Below are positions 17,814 through 26,181 of a DNA stretch of 64,000 nucleotides, in pieces. Position 1 is the stretch's first letter. Each line of letters starts with the position of its first letter. The DNA is from Bin80 sp965215475 (GTDB lineage Bacteria; Bacteroidota; Rhodothermia; Rhodothermales; Bin80): the NCBI GenBank assembly GCA_965215475.1, contig OZ244061.1, positions 186,001 to 250,000 of the forward strand, in the 5' to 3' direction. Both the position numbers and the translations under genes were made by a program. The notes beneath the pieces are model-generated. The model did no database searches. It saw only the letters and a program-made list of their open reading frames with translations, and was not told the origin of the DNA.

Positions 17814-18470
17814 ATGATCCTCAGAAATTCTTCTAAGAATATACTTCTTGTTGAAGGGATTGATGATATGCATGTAGTTAAGCATTTTTGGAAGCACCAT
17901 TGCTCCGACCATCAACCTTTCGAGATTGAAACCAGAGGAAATGTTGAACAATTAATTGACGCAATTAGCACTGATCTCAAATCCCCTGGCCGGAAAGCAT
18001 TAGGCATTTTGGTGGATGGTAATGATAATCCCATAGATCGCTGGAAGAGTATAGCGCATAGGATAGAGGATACCACAGAGATCCAAATGCCGAGAGAACC
18101 TGAACAAAATGGAACTATTTTTCGGGATACCGAGCCTCGGATAGGAATTTGGTTAATGCCCGACAATACCTCGCCAGGCGAGTTAGAAAATTTCATCTCT
18201 GAATTGATTCCTGAAGGTGACCCTATCTGGCCTAGAGCCAAGCAATATATAGATGAAATTCCCGACGCAGATCGTAAATTCAAAAACAAAAAAGAGATGA
18301 GGGCAAAGGTTCATGCGTGGCTTGCAACACGCAAAGAACCACATCGCATGGGTACCGCAATCACAGCCCGCGATTTAGATTTGACTACACCGATTGCGCA
18401 AGCTTTTTACAAATGGCTACATGAATTATTTAGGGAATTATATACTGAAACTGCAGAATCAAGTACTTAG
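17814..18470 (+). CDS. DUF3226/TOPRIM-like protein paired with an AAA ATPase
   Basis: A 218-residue protein beginning with NILLVEGIDDMHVVKHF, where Glu14 sits as in TOPRIM domains, and continuing with GILVDGNDNP, whose Asp68 and Asp71 would be the acidic metal ligands. A conserved-looking block IGIWLMPDNTSPGELENFI follows. These are features of the DUF3226 family, related to the OLD/TOPRIM nucleases and the DUF4435 effector of PARIS. It is likely the effector of the upstream ATPase. A C-terminal fragment of a paralogue lies at 49663-50088. Activity as a nuclease is not shown by the sequence. Confidence 0.75.
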   Translation: MILRNSSKNILLVEGIDDMHVVKHFWKHHCSDHQPFEIETRGNVEQLIDAISTDLKSPGRKALGILVDGNDNPIDRWKSIAHRIEDTTEIQMPREPEQNGTIFRDTEPRIGIWLMPDNTSPGELENFISELIPEGDPIWPRAKQYIDEIPDADRKFKNKKEMRAKVHAWLATRKEPHRMGTAITARDLDLTTPIAQAFYKWLHELFRELYTETAESST

Positions 18471-18607
18471 CCTTACCTGAGACACCCAGCATGACTTGTT
18501 TCCGGAAGAGATAGGATCAATAACTTAAGTACTCGGGAATGTGTTCATCAAATAGTCATAGAAATTCCGACAGAACCGAATTGTGCTAGACGGAATCTTA
18601 CGTTAAT

Positions 18608-19561
18608 CTATGCTGTATTCCGAATAGCAGCCGTAAGAGCAGGAACAACTTCAAATAAGTCTCCAACGATACCATAGTCGGCAATCTTGAAAATCGGGGC
18701 TTCCGGATCTTTATTAATTGCAACGATACATTTGGATCTTGCAATCCCAGCGATGTGCTGCGTCGCCCCTGAAATCCCAGCGGCAATATATAAATCTGGT
18801 GCAATTGCCCGACCGGTTTGCCCGACATGTTCGCTGTGAGGGCGCCATTGATCATCACTTACCGGGCGTGAACAGGCCAAAGCAGCATCCGGACCAAGTG
18901 CATGCAGGAGATCTTCAAGGATATGCCAGTTCTCTGGCCCTTGTACCCCCCTGCCCCCACTCACAACAATCGACGCATCGGTTACATCAGGGCGCTCACT
19001 TGTATCCTTAGATCGAAGGTTAACCGTGGTTTTTGGGGGAAGGCTATTAACTGCATGCGCTATCACTTCGGCAAACTCATCTGAAGGGGCAATCGGTGCA
19101 AATGATCTGGGACGAAAGCTTGCCAGTATCGGCTTGCCTAATAATTTTACATTGGCAATCACCTTCCCTCCGTACAACGCACGCTTGAATCTAATCTCAT
19201 TAGAGACAACCTCAAACCCTGTACAGTCCTGTGCCAAAGGAACCGAAAGATGTTGGGATAATCGGCCCATAATATCTTTCCCAGTGCTTGTTGCTGCCAT
19301 CATAACCACATCGGCTGATTCTGCGGCGTGAGTAAAAATGGAAGCCAATAACTCAGTCCCATGATAAGAATCCTTTTCCAACGAAAATGACTCAACTTCA
19401 GGAGCAATTTTGCATGCCGCCTCTGCTACGCTATCATGAACAAGCAGACTCCAACTCCCACCCTGAGAGGCGGAAAGTGTAGAGGCAGCCTGACATATTT
19501 CCAGGGTTGAAGCCACCAGCTCGGAGCCGCTTGTTTCTGCGATCACCAGAATTTTGCACAT
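18608..19561 (-). CDS. etfA: Electron transfer flavoprotein alpha subunit
   Basis: About 317 residues. The C-terminal FAD domain shows VSGGRGVQGPENW and GRAIAPDLYIAAGISGATQH, the family signature, and a second stretch KCIVAINKDPEAPIF. With EtfB it carries electrons from acyl-CoA and related dehydrogenases to the quinone pool. The ATG at 19561 is chosen because GAGGAG sits just upstream, inside and behind the etfB stop; a TTG four codons further upstream is in frame. Translation is clearly coupled to etfB. It is followed at 18470 by the convergent DUF3226 gene. Confidence 0.95.
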   Translation of the reverse strand: MCKILVIAETSGSELVASTLEICQAASTLSASQGGSWSLLVHDSVAEAACKIAPEVESFSLEKDSYHGTELLASIFTHAAESADVVMMAATSTGKDIMGRLSQHLSVPLAQDCTGFEVVSNEIRFKRALYGGKVIANVKLLGKPILASFRPRSFAPIAPSDEFAEVIAHAVNSLPPKTTVNLRSKDTSERPDVTDASIVVSGGRGVQGPENWHILEDLLHALGPDAALACSRPVSDDQWRPHSEHVGQTGRAIAPDLYIAAGISGATQHIAGIARSKCIVAINKDPEAPIFKIADYGIVGDLFEVVPALTAAIRNTA

Positions 19562-19569
19562 AGTACTCC

Positions 19570-20319
19570 TCAAATCACCTTGGACGTTTTACGTAAAAGA
19601 GCCACGATCTCAGCGGCAACCCCATCTTGGTACGTCAGAATCTTGCCTTCTGATCGTGTTGCAGGTAATTCCAATGATTCAATATGAAGTTGGGGAGATT
19701 TCAGTGTTACTGGTACTTTCTCAATGGACTTCCGCTTTGCTTTCATGATGCCCTTGAAAGATGGATACCGTGGTTCGCCGATCCGCCGATTTATACCGAT
19801 GACTGCTGGAAGATTGCAGGTATGAATTTCGTCTCCCTGCTCGACAGGATGCCTAGCAGTCAATTCTCCCGGGTCAATGTTCAGTTCCTCCACACCCGTC
19901 ACACATGGCCAGTCAAGCAAAACTCCCAGCCTCTGAGGTACTTGAGCCCCTGCCCCATCAATGGTAACCTCACCCGTCAAAACCAGATCAAAATCATACT
20001 CTCGGATATGGTCTGCAAGTACATCTGCCACAATAAATGGATCATCGGGCATCACATCATACTGGAGATGGACTGCATCATCTGCCCCCATCGCTAAACC
20101 TTGTCTCAAAGAACTTTCTACTCGATCAGGCCCAAGAGCAATTAGCGTGACGGAGCCTCCCTGCTGATCCCGTAACCCAATAGCCACTTCAATGGCAGAC
20201 TCATCATGAGGATTGATGATCCAAACTAATCCCTCATCCGTCACATATGATTGGTCCTCACTTAGGATCGGTCTTGACTCCGTGTCGGCGGTCTGTTTCA
20301 CGCAAACGGCAATGTTCAT
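19570..20319 (-). CDS. etfB: Electron transfer flavoprotein beta subunit
   Basis: About 249 residues, starting at MNIAVCVKQTADTES as in the family; a TTG 16 codons upstream extends the frame but adds nothing family-like. The AMP/adenine-binding region contains LVLTGEVTIDGAGAQVPQ, close to the usual signature with a typical GxxxxDGxxxxVP spacing, and RRIGEPRYPSFKGIMKAKRK near the C-terminus. It pairs with EtfA encoded 8 bases downstream. The catabolic operon at 23601-33069, which includes a crotonase and CoA-transferase, could feed it, though no acyl-CoA dehydrogenase is present here. Confidence 0.95.
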   Translation of the reverse strand: MNIAVCVKQTADTESRPILSEDQSYVTDEGLVWIINPHDESAIEVAIGLRDQQGGSVTLIALGPDRVESSLRQGLAMGADDAVHLQYDVMPDDPFIVADVLADHIREYDFDLVLTGEVTIDGAGAQVPQRLGVLLDWPCVTGVEELNIDPGELTARHPVEQGDEIHTCNLPAVIGINRRIGEPRYPSFKGIMKAKRKSIEKVPVTLKSPQLHIESLELPATRSEGKILTYQDGVAAEIVALLRKTSKVI

Positions 20320-20715
20320 ATGTGTTTCAAGAAAGACGATTGGATTGTATCGCGTGGAAATATCCAAGAAAGTAATCAGGCTGGGTGAACTTGCTCATAT
20401 ATCTTGTTTCGCGATCAGTGTAACTGCAAAGCAAATACTTATACTCGTAATACCATTATCTTTATCCAATACTCAGTTTGAAAATTTTTCCGCAGCTTTC
20501 ACATTCTTGTTTTCCATTCTGGACTAGGATTCAATTTATTTAAGGAACAACATGTAAAGTGGAATCATATGCATTGGGCTCTCGAGACTGGTACACTCCC
20601 GTTGGCTGAGGGTGCGTAATAATGGAGTGCACTTCTTACGCATAATAATAGTAGTGCATCTGGGATTGATAAATTATCAGGAACATTTTTTTCTGCACAC
20701 GTACAAGTCAACTAA

Positions 20716-20881
20716 GTCCAGCCAGCCTATGCTAGCTTAAGCTGGACAAAACAAATAGGGCCTCCATGTAAAAGAGGCTCAGACGCAAACAGGACCTCCA
20801 CGTAGAGAGGTCCAGACACAAATAGGGCCTCTATGTAAAGAGGCTCAGATGCAAATGGGGGGATCTCTACGGGGGTCCCCC
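20716..20881. repeat. Array of five hairpins, last four on a 33-bp period
   Basis: GTCCAGC (20716-20722) pairs with GCTGGAC (20741-20747), then four more inverted repeats follow at about 20758-20780, 20792-20813 (GGACCT...AGGTCC), 20825-20846 (GGGCCTCT...AGAGGCTC) and 20857-20881 (GGGGGA...TCCCCC). The linkers, AAAACAAATAGG, AGACGCAAACAGG, AGACACAAATAGG and AGATGCAAATGGG, start at 20748, 20781, 20814 and 20847, an exact 33-bp period. Stems differ in sequence while pairing is kept, so structure seems to matter. It may be a structured RNA, a terminator cluster or a mobile hairpin repeat. Confidence 0.7.
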
Positions 20882-20947
20882 TTAATTGTTTGTCCGTTTG
20901 GTGACTGGTAATTACCAGGCTTTTAACGTGAGACGAAAGGAGTTGCC

Positions 20948-21064
20948 ATGCGTGTGTATATTCACTACTCTCCTTTTGATTTCCCACGACAATCAACAGT
21001 TATCCAACCATTTGCCAATGGGAGAAGATTTTTTATGATTCAACGATTATTAGTGCAGCCGTAG
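20948..21064 (+). CDS. Possible 38-residue peptide
   Basis: ATG at 20948 is preceded by AAAGGAG seven bases upstream, the best ribosome-binding site in this gene-poor stretch, and opens a frame of 38 codons ending in TAG (MRVYIHYSPFDFPRQSTVIQ...). It begins about 65 bases after the hairpin array. No family is recognised and chance cannot be excluded. Confidence 0.25.
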   Translation: MRVYIHYSPFDFPRQSTVIQPFANGRRFFMIQRLLVQP

Positions 21065-21422
21065 TCCGATTTAGACATCAAAACGTGATCCTTGAACCTA
21101 TCCTACAGAGCTATCGACTCGAAACTATACAACATAAATAGCAGCACGTTAAACAAGAGCATTCTGAATACCCGCTTGCTTCTTTGAATAACGAATCTCC
21201 TGCAAACAAATTCCCACCCCTGTCACACTTAATTCAAACCTATATCGAACTACCGATTAAGTGGTTCGGGCGCAAAATGTAGAAAGAAACCATGTGATAT
21301 CCCATTTGCAACTTCACTCCACAAGCCAACACTATACCCAATCATTCATACACTTCCTTCGGTAAAATTTTTAACTCAAATTCTAGTTAACTCTACTTCA
21401 ATTCTAGTCGACGCTGGACATC

Positions 21423-22228
21423 ATGAACCGTGTTGCCGTCTTTGTTGATGCAGGCTATCTCTTTGCTCAGGGATCCAAGGAATTATACGATGAAGAGTCG
21501 CCCATTAATCGTGACGATCTGAAGCTTGCCCCCTCTGCTGTTACAAAGAAGTTGAAAAAATTTGCAGAAGATACTACGGGGCTTGACTTACTAAGAATCT
21601 ATTGGTATGATGGTGCAACGGGACAGCCATCACAACAACACATAGAATTAGGCGAACTTCCAAACATCATAATTCGACTCGGATTCGTCAATTCCTTTAA
21701 GCAGCAAAAAGGGGTTGATTCTCTCATTGTAACGGATATGGTCACGCTTGCGCAAAACAAAGCTATGGCTTCATGCATATTGCTTACGGGAGATGGGGAT
21801 CTGAGAATTGGTGTTCAGTTAACATAGGAACAGGGAGTACGGGTCCATCTTTTAGGGATAAGACCAGCTATAGAGAGTCAGTCGAATTTCCTTCGTCAAG
21901 AAGCTGACACGAATCACGAATGGAAATCTTCCGATATAGAATCATTTCTTTCGAAGGCACAGGTCTTTCCTAACCCCCCCCCCCCACTAACGTCACTTCT
22001 CTTGGTGAAGTAGGTACAGAAATAGCCAACCGAATTCCTGAAGATGAAATCTCAGAGATTCTCCGTAATTCGAAGACGAATCAACGTGTTCCAACGGAGT
22101 ATTTTAAACCACTGATGGGCTGGGGATCCAATGTAACAAAGCAAAAACGACTTGATAATAATCAGAAAGATGAAGTCCTAAATGCCTTCATCTCTCGTCT
22201 CAGGGCTAGGAAGTCAAAAAAATCCTGA
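21423..22228 (+). pseudogene. NYN/PIN-like nuclease domain gene with a nonsense codon and a poly-C frameshift
   Basis: The first 134 residues are a NYN (LabA/Limkain-type PIN-like) domain: VAVFVDAGYLF with Asp9, GVDSLIVTDM with Asp99 and Asp105, and LLTGDGDLRIGV with Asp124 and Asp126. A TAG at 21825-21827 stops the frame, but the same frame continues as a family-like strand (GVRVHLLGI) to a run of 12 C at 21974-21985. After it the protein resumes one frame over (TNVTSLGEVGTEIANRIPED...) to a TGA at 22226-22228. Repaired, the product would be about 268 residues with a C-terminal domain of unknown type. A tract of 13 or 10 C would restore the frame, but the TAG would remain. Confidence 0.75.
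21974..21985. repeat. Homopolymer of 12 C inside the NYN gene
   Basis: Twelve consecutive C separate the two reading frames of the NYN gene. One more C (13) or two fewer (10) would join them. Such tracts are prone to slipped-strand mispairing and to sequencing error. Confidence 0.9.
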
Positions 22229-22414
22229 ACATATCTATTAGGTAGATCCAAGTCCATCGAACGCATCTGCTGGATGAAGTTGCTCTAACTTGGAATAGTT
22301 GACGTATACAATTGGGTCAAACACAGGGACCAAGGATTAATCTGGTTCTCTTGGCTGATTCTCTCATTATCCCAAAATGATTTCTACGGCGATTCGCTGT
22401 ATTTTTAGGTTCTA

Positions 22415-23501
22415 TCACGATTTGTGTGAGTGCAGGTCTATACCTCCGCAGAAAAACAAAACGGCAGATCTGAAATTCTCAAACTTTCTATATCCTCTTC
22501 CGATTGTTTTTATGACCTGAATCTTTCCATGAACACGCTCTGCTCTGGCATGGATTTTGGTGACCGATCGCATTACCCACTCCTGCGAAGTGTCGTTCAA
22601 ACATCTCGGCGAACTCAATCACTTCTCGTACAGTAGAGCTCTCAACACTCTTGATCCATTGAAGAAGTAGTTCCTTGGCATCTGATCTGCACAAGAACGA
22701 ATTCCGAAGAGATCTCTAAAGTCTTGAATATCTCCGGAGGATGCTTGGTTTCACGCCTGCATACCTGACCCTGAGACTTTGTATGATTCTGGATCCGATG
22801 GAATCGGTCATGGATCAACTCTGCATGGGGAAGGAGTTCTTTGTCAAGCGCAAGATCGGCTTTCCACAGATCCGAGGTCACGGTGCAGATCCCCGTACCC
22901 TCTCTCCAGAACCCGCCTACAAAGTGCGATTACTGCTTCTTTGTCCCTCCCTGCGCCGATATCCAGTACAATTCTCCGCGTCGAGTCACGAAAGATCGTT
23001 GCATCGTAATGCCTCGACTGAAGCGCCTTCTCCTCCACGCTCAGTTCCTCTGCATCTTCCAGGGTTCTTCGTTTCCTCCCACGGGCTACATTGAGATGTA
23101 GGACTCTATCAAAACGATATCGGAGCCGTGTCCCCATCTGATTCTTTAGTGCCGTTCAGCAGATCAATCGTTCAGGGCTAGAATGCATAGGTGTAGCTTT
23201 TCGAGGCCTCTGCCCAGGGAACATCCACCGTCTTTCCCCTCGCCAAGGACGAGACCCGTGGAATTTGACCATGAAGGAAACACTGGAATTCCAACCGATC
23301 CAGATGCCTCCATATCCGCTCCTTCCGGTGATCCTATGCCGTAGCTTCTTCGCCCGTCTCCAGGCAAATCAGCTCTCGATCAACATGCGAAACATAAAGG
23401 CCAACCCGCTACTTCTTTTGATCCGTTTGCTCTGATCAATCACCTACCCAGAGACGAGGCCCAAACTACTGCGTAGTACCAAAATAACACTCTCCTTCAT
23501 T
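22415..23501 (-). pseudogene. Degenerate ISL3-family transposase
   Basis: No single frame is left, but pieces in several minus-strand frames line up in the order of an ISL3 transposase. From 23501: GLVSG-stop-VIDQSKRIKRS, then RIWRHLDRLEFQCFLHGQIP and VPWAEASKSYTYAF (the zinc-finger side), then VTSDLW...LPHAELIHDRFHRIQ (the D...DxFH part of the catalytic core, about 22881-22780), and finally GYRKFENFRSAVLFFCGGID (the family C-terminus, near 22430). Many stops and shifts show it is long dead. Terminal inverted repeats could not be placed with confidence. The flanking 22229-22414 shows nothing else. Confidence 0.75.
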
Positions 23502-23600
23502 CTCTTAATTCGTATCTTGTGAACTGAAAATTAATCCTTCTACACGAATTACGGTAGCACCAAATTTACTTACGCTTAATAGACGGTTCAATACAGAATT

Positions 23601-24605
23601 ATGATCAACTGGGGAGTCATTGGCGCAAGCACGATTGCCAAAGAATGGATGATTGATGCGATAAATGCAAGCCCAAATAGCCAAGTGACGGCAATTCTAA
23701 GCCGATCTCAACAGCGTGGAGAGTCCTTTAAGGGCCAGTTTGGGATTCAACACACCTACACAGAGCTTGATGCATTTCTTGCAAATCCCGACATTGATGT
23801 AGTCTATATCGGCACCACAAATGAATTGCATCAGCCGCAGACACTTGCTGCTGCGACTGCTCAGAAACATGTCCTTTGTGAAAAACCACTTGCGCTCTCG
23901 CTCGCAGATGCAAAGCAAATGGTGCACGCCTGCTCAAAAGCTGGCCTCGTCATGGGGACGAATCATCATCTTCGAAATGCTGTTACGCACCGAACAATCC
24001 GAAAACTTATTCAGGATGGTATGATTGGAGATCCTCTGGCCGTTCGGGTTTTTCATGCTGTTCTTTTGCCCCCGCATCTGCAAACATGGCGAATCAAGGA
24101 TCCTTCAACCGGAGCCGGAGTCGTTCTGGATATCACGGTCCATGACACGGACACCCTTCGATTTATTCTGGATGATGAAGTGGAATCTGTCATGGCGTGC
24201 ACCTCTTCTCAGGGTCTTGGAGAGCACGGGATAGACGATACGGTAATGGGAGTGATGCGTTTTGAACGAGGCGTACTTGCACAATTTCATGATTCATTTG
24301 TAGTCGGTCACGCTGGAACCGGACTCGAAGTCCATGGCACCGATGCATCCCTGATCGCTCAGGATGTCATGACACAGCGACCGATTGGAGAAATTACTCT
24401 CCGCAGAGAAAACCAAGTCGAAAAAGTTAAGCTCCCACCCGCTGTAAATCTATACGAGAGAGCTGTTGAATGTTTTAATGGTGCAATCCAGGGACTCGGT
24501 ACACCAGCAGCCACTGCTGAAGATGGTTTACGCTCGCTTGCAGTTGCTCTAGCAGTTCAACAATCGTCACGGACAGGCAAAAAAGTTACACTAAACTATG
24601 CCTGA
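23601..24605 (+). CDS. Gfo/Idh/MocA-family NAD(P)-dependent dehydrogenase
   Basis: A 334-residue cytoplasmic oxidoreductase. The Rossmann fold opens with GVIGAS (residues 5-10) and the family lysine motif EKPLALS is at 94-100; DITVHDTDTLRF in the second domain corresponds to the substrate-binding helix with its catalytic histidine. Members oxidise sugars, inositols and related polyols, so the substrate is probably a hydroxylated carbon compound. It is the first gene of an eight-gene run in which almost every junction overlaps; its stop overlaps the next start by eight bases. Confidence 0.85.
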   Translation: MINWGVIGASTIAKEWMIDAINASPNSQVTAILSRSQQRGESFKGQFGIQHTYTELDAFLANPDIDVVYIGTTNELHQPQTLAAATAQKHVLCEKPLALSLADAKQMVHACSKAGLVMGTNHHLRNAVTHRTIRKLIQDGMIGDPLAVRVFHAVLLPPHLQTWRIKDPSTGAGVVLDITVHDTDTLRFILDDEVESVMACTSSQGLGEHGIDDTVMGVMRFERGVLAQFHDSFVVGHAGTGLEVHGTDASLIAQDVMTQRPIGEITLRRENQVEKVKLPPAVNLYERAVECFNGAIQGLGTPAATAEDGLRSLAVALAVQQSSRTGKKVTLNYA

Positions 24606-26181
24606 GTTTTGTTCATTGGCTGATGTGGCCCAACAAATTCGTGATGACTCGGTCCTAACCATAAGCTCTTCCAGTGGCTTAGGCTGCCCGGATGCAACAC
24701 TGGCCGCGATTGGTCAACGCTTTATCCGTTCGGGCCATCCAAGAAGACTCACAACACTACACCCGATTGCTGCCGGAGATATGTATGGTATTGCGGGAAT
24801 TGATCACTTAGCCTACGATGGACTCCTGAAACGTGTCATTGCAGGTTCTCTTCCAAGTGGCCCCTCCTCCATGCCCTCCCCTAAAATCTGGACAATGATT
24901 GGTGAAAATCGGGTGGAAGCCTACAACTTGCCCAGTGGAATCTTGTATCACATGCACCGTGAAGCGGCGGCAAAAAGACCAGGAATCCTTACGAAGGTTG
25001 GCATGGATACCTTTGTGGATCCTCACCTCTTGGGTGGATGCATGAATGACTGCACTTCCCCAGAAATTGTGAAACGAGTCACCTTTGAAGGAGATGAGTG
25101 GCTTTTCTATCCCTCAATTCCCGTCGACGTTGCAATTATTCGTGGAACCACCGCAGATGAGCATGGCAATGTAACAACTGAACATGAGGGAAGCAGCTTA
25201 GGTATTTATGACCAGGCACTTGCCGCTCATAACAATGGTGGAATCGTGATCGCGCAAGTCAAGCGTGTCGTAAAATCTGGAAAACTCAAACCCCAGGATG
25301 TCCGAGTACCCGGAATCGTAGTCGACTATGTGGTCATTGTACCAGATCAGATGCAAACTACGAACACAGAATATGATCCGACTATCAGTGGCGAACTCTC
25401 CCCTGACGGAAAAATTTATGATCTCATGCCCTGGGGGCCCTACAAACCTATGGCTCGTCGGGCAGCTATGGAATTATACCAAAACGATGCGGTAAACCTT
25501 GGCTTTGGAGTATCTGCACAGGTTCCTCGGATCCTTTTGGAGGAAGGACGGTCCGACACGGTGACCTGGGTAATTGAACAGGGAGCTGTCGGGGGGATGC
25601 CGCTTCTCGATTTTCAGTTTGGCTGTGCATCGGGTGCACAAGCAATTCTGGCATCTCCAGACCAGTTTACCTATTTCCAAGGCGGAGGCTTTGATCGAAG
25701 TTTCTTATCCTTTATGCAAATTGATCAGAATGGATGTGTCAATGTCTCACGCTTGGCTGCTCGTCCACATGTTACTGCCGGTGTAGGAGGATTTATCGAT
25801 ATTACGGCCCATGCGCGTCATATTATTTTTATTGGAACATACACCACCGGAGGACTTCGTCTCGCAATTGAAGAAAATCAGGTAAAAATTCTTCAGGAAG
25901 GTAAAGTGCAAAAACTAGTGCCGGAGGTAGAGCATGTATCCTTTAGTGGGAGTCGTGCCCTTCGTTCAGGACAAAGGATCACTTACATTACAGAGCGGTG
26001 CGTGCTACAGTTATTGCCTCAGGGGGTAACGGTAATTGAAATTGCCCCTGGAATTAATCTAGAGCGTGATATCCTTGGACAAACCGCGATAGAACTCCAA
26101 GTGAGCTCGTCCTTACAGATCATGAATCAGAAGCTCTTTGATCCTGGATTAATGAACCTTCAACTCCCCTTCAAAAAATGA
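24598..26181 (+). CDS. Family I acyl-CoA:carboxylate CoA-transferase (alpha-beta fusion)
   Basis: A 527-residue single-chain CoA-transferase containing both halves of family I enzymes, as in acetoacetyl-CoA or propionate CoA-transferases of the YdiF/Pct type. The presumed catalytic glutamate lies in VIEQGAVGGMP, matching the ExG active-site motif, and the first half has SSGLGCPD and a G-rich CoA-binding stretch. It would activate a carboxylate by moving CoA from acetyl- or another acyl-CoA. In context the carboxylate is probably the product of the aldehyde dehydrogenase encoded three genes downstream. Overlaps the following crotonase gene by ATGA. Confidence 0.85.
   Translation: MPEFCSLADVAQQIRDDSVLTISSSSGLGCPDATLAAIGQRFIRSGHPRRLTTLHPIAAGDMYGIAGIDHLAYDGLLKRVIAGSLPSGPSSMPSPKIWTMIGENRVEAYNLPSGILYHMHREAAAKRPGILTKVGMDTFVDPHLLGGCMNDCTSPEIVKRVTFEGDEWLFYPSIPVDVAIIRGTTADEHGNVTTEHEGSSLGIYDQALAAHNNGGIVIAQVKRVVKSGKLKPQDVRVPGIVVDYVVIVPDQMQTTNTEYDPTISGELSPDGKIYDLMPWGPYKPMARRAAMELYQNDAVNLGFGVSAQVPRILLEEGRSDTVTWVIEQGAVGGMPLLDFQFGCASGAQAILASPDQFTYFQGGGFDRSFLSFMQIDQNGCVNVSRLAARPHVTAGVGGFIDITAHARHIIFIGTYTTGGLRLAIEENQVKILQEGKVQKLVPEVEHVSFSGSRALRSGQRITYITERCVLQLLPQGVTVIEIAPGINLERDILGQTAIELQVSSSLQIMNQKLFDPGLMNLQLPFKK

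Larger units (their letters stand above)
20320..21422. other. Gene-poor stretch of 1.1 kb
   Basis: No convincing protein gene spans this interval. It holds imperfect direct repeats (20614-20631 and 20639-20658, core TAATAATxGxAGTGCA), the hairpin array at 20716-20881, the short palindrome GGTAATTACC near 20908, and one small reading frame with a good ribosome-binding site at 20948-21064. The part from about 21065 to 21422 shows nothing I can identify. Confidence 0.6.

Noticed and set aside
20727..20996. Minus-strand frame of 89 codons with an 11-residue repeat
   Set aside because: The repeat in the protein is simply the 33-bp hairpin array read in one frame; hairpin pairing explains the conservation better, and there is no recognisable domain.
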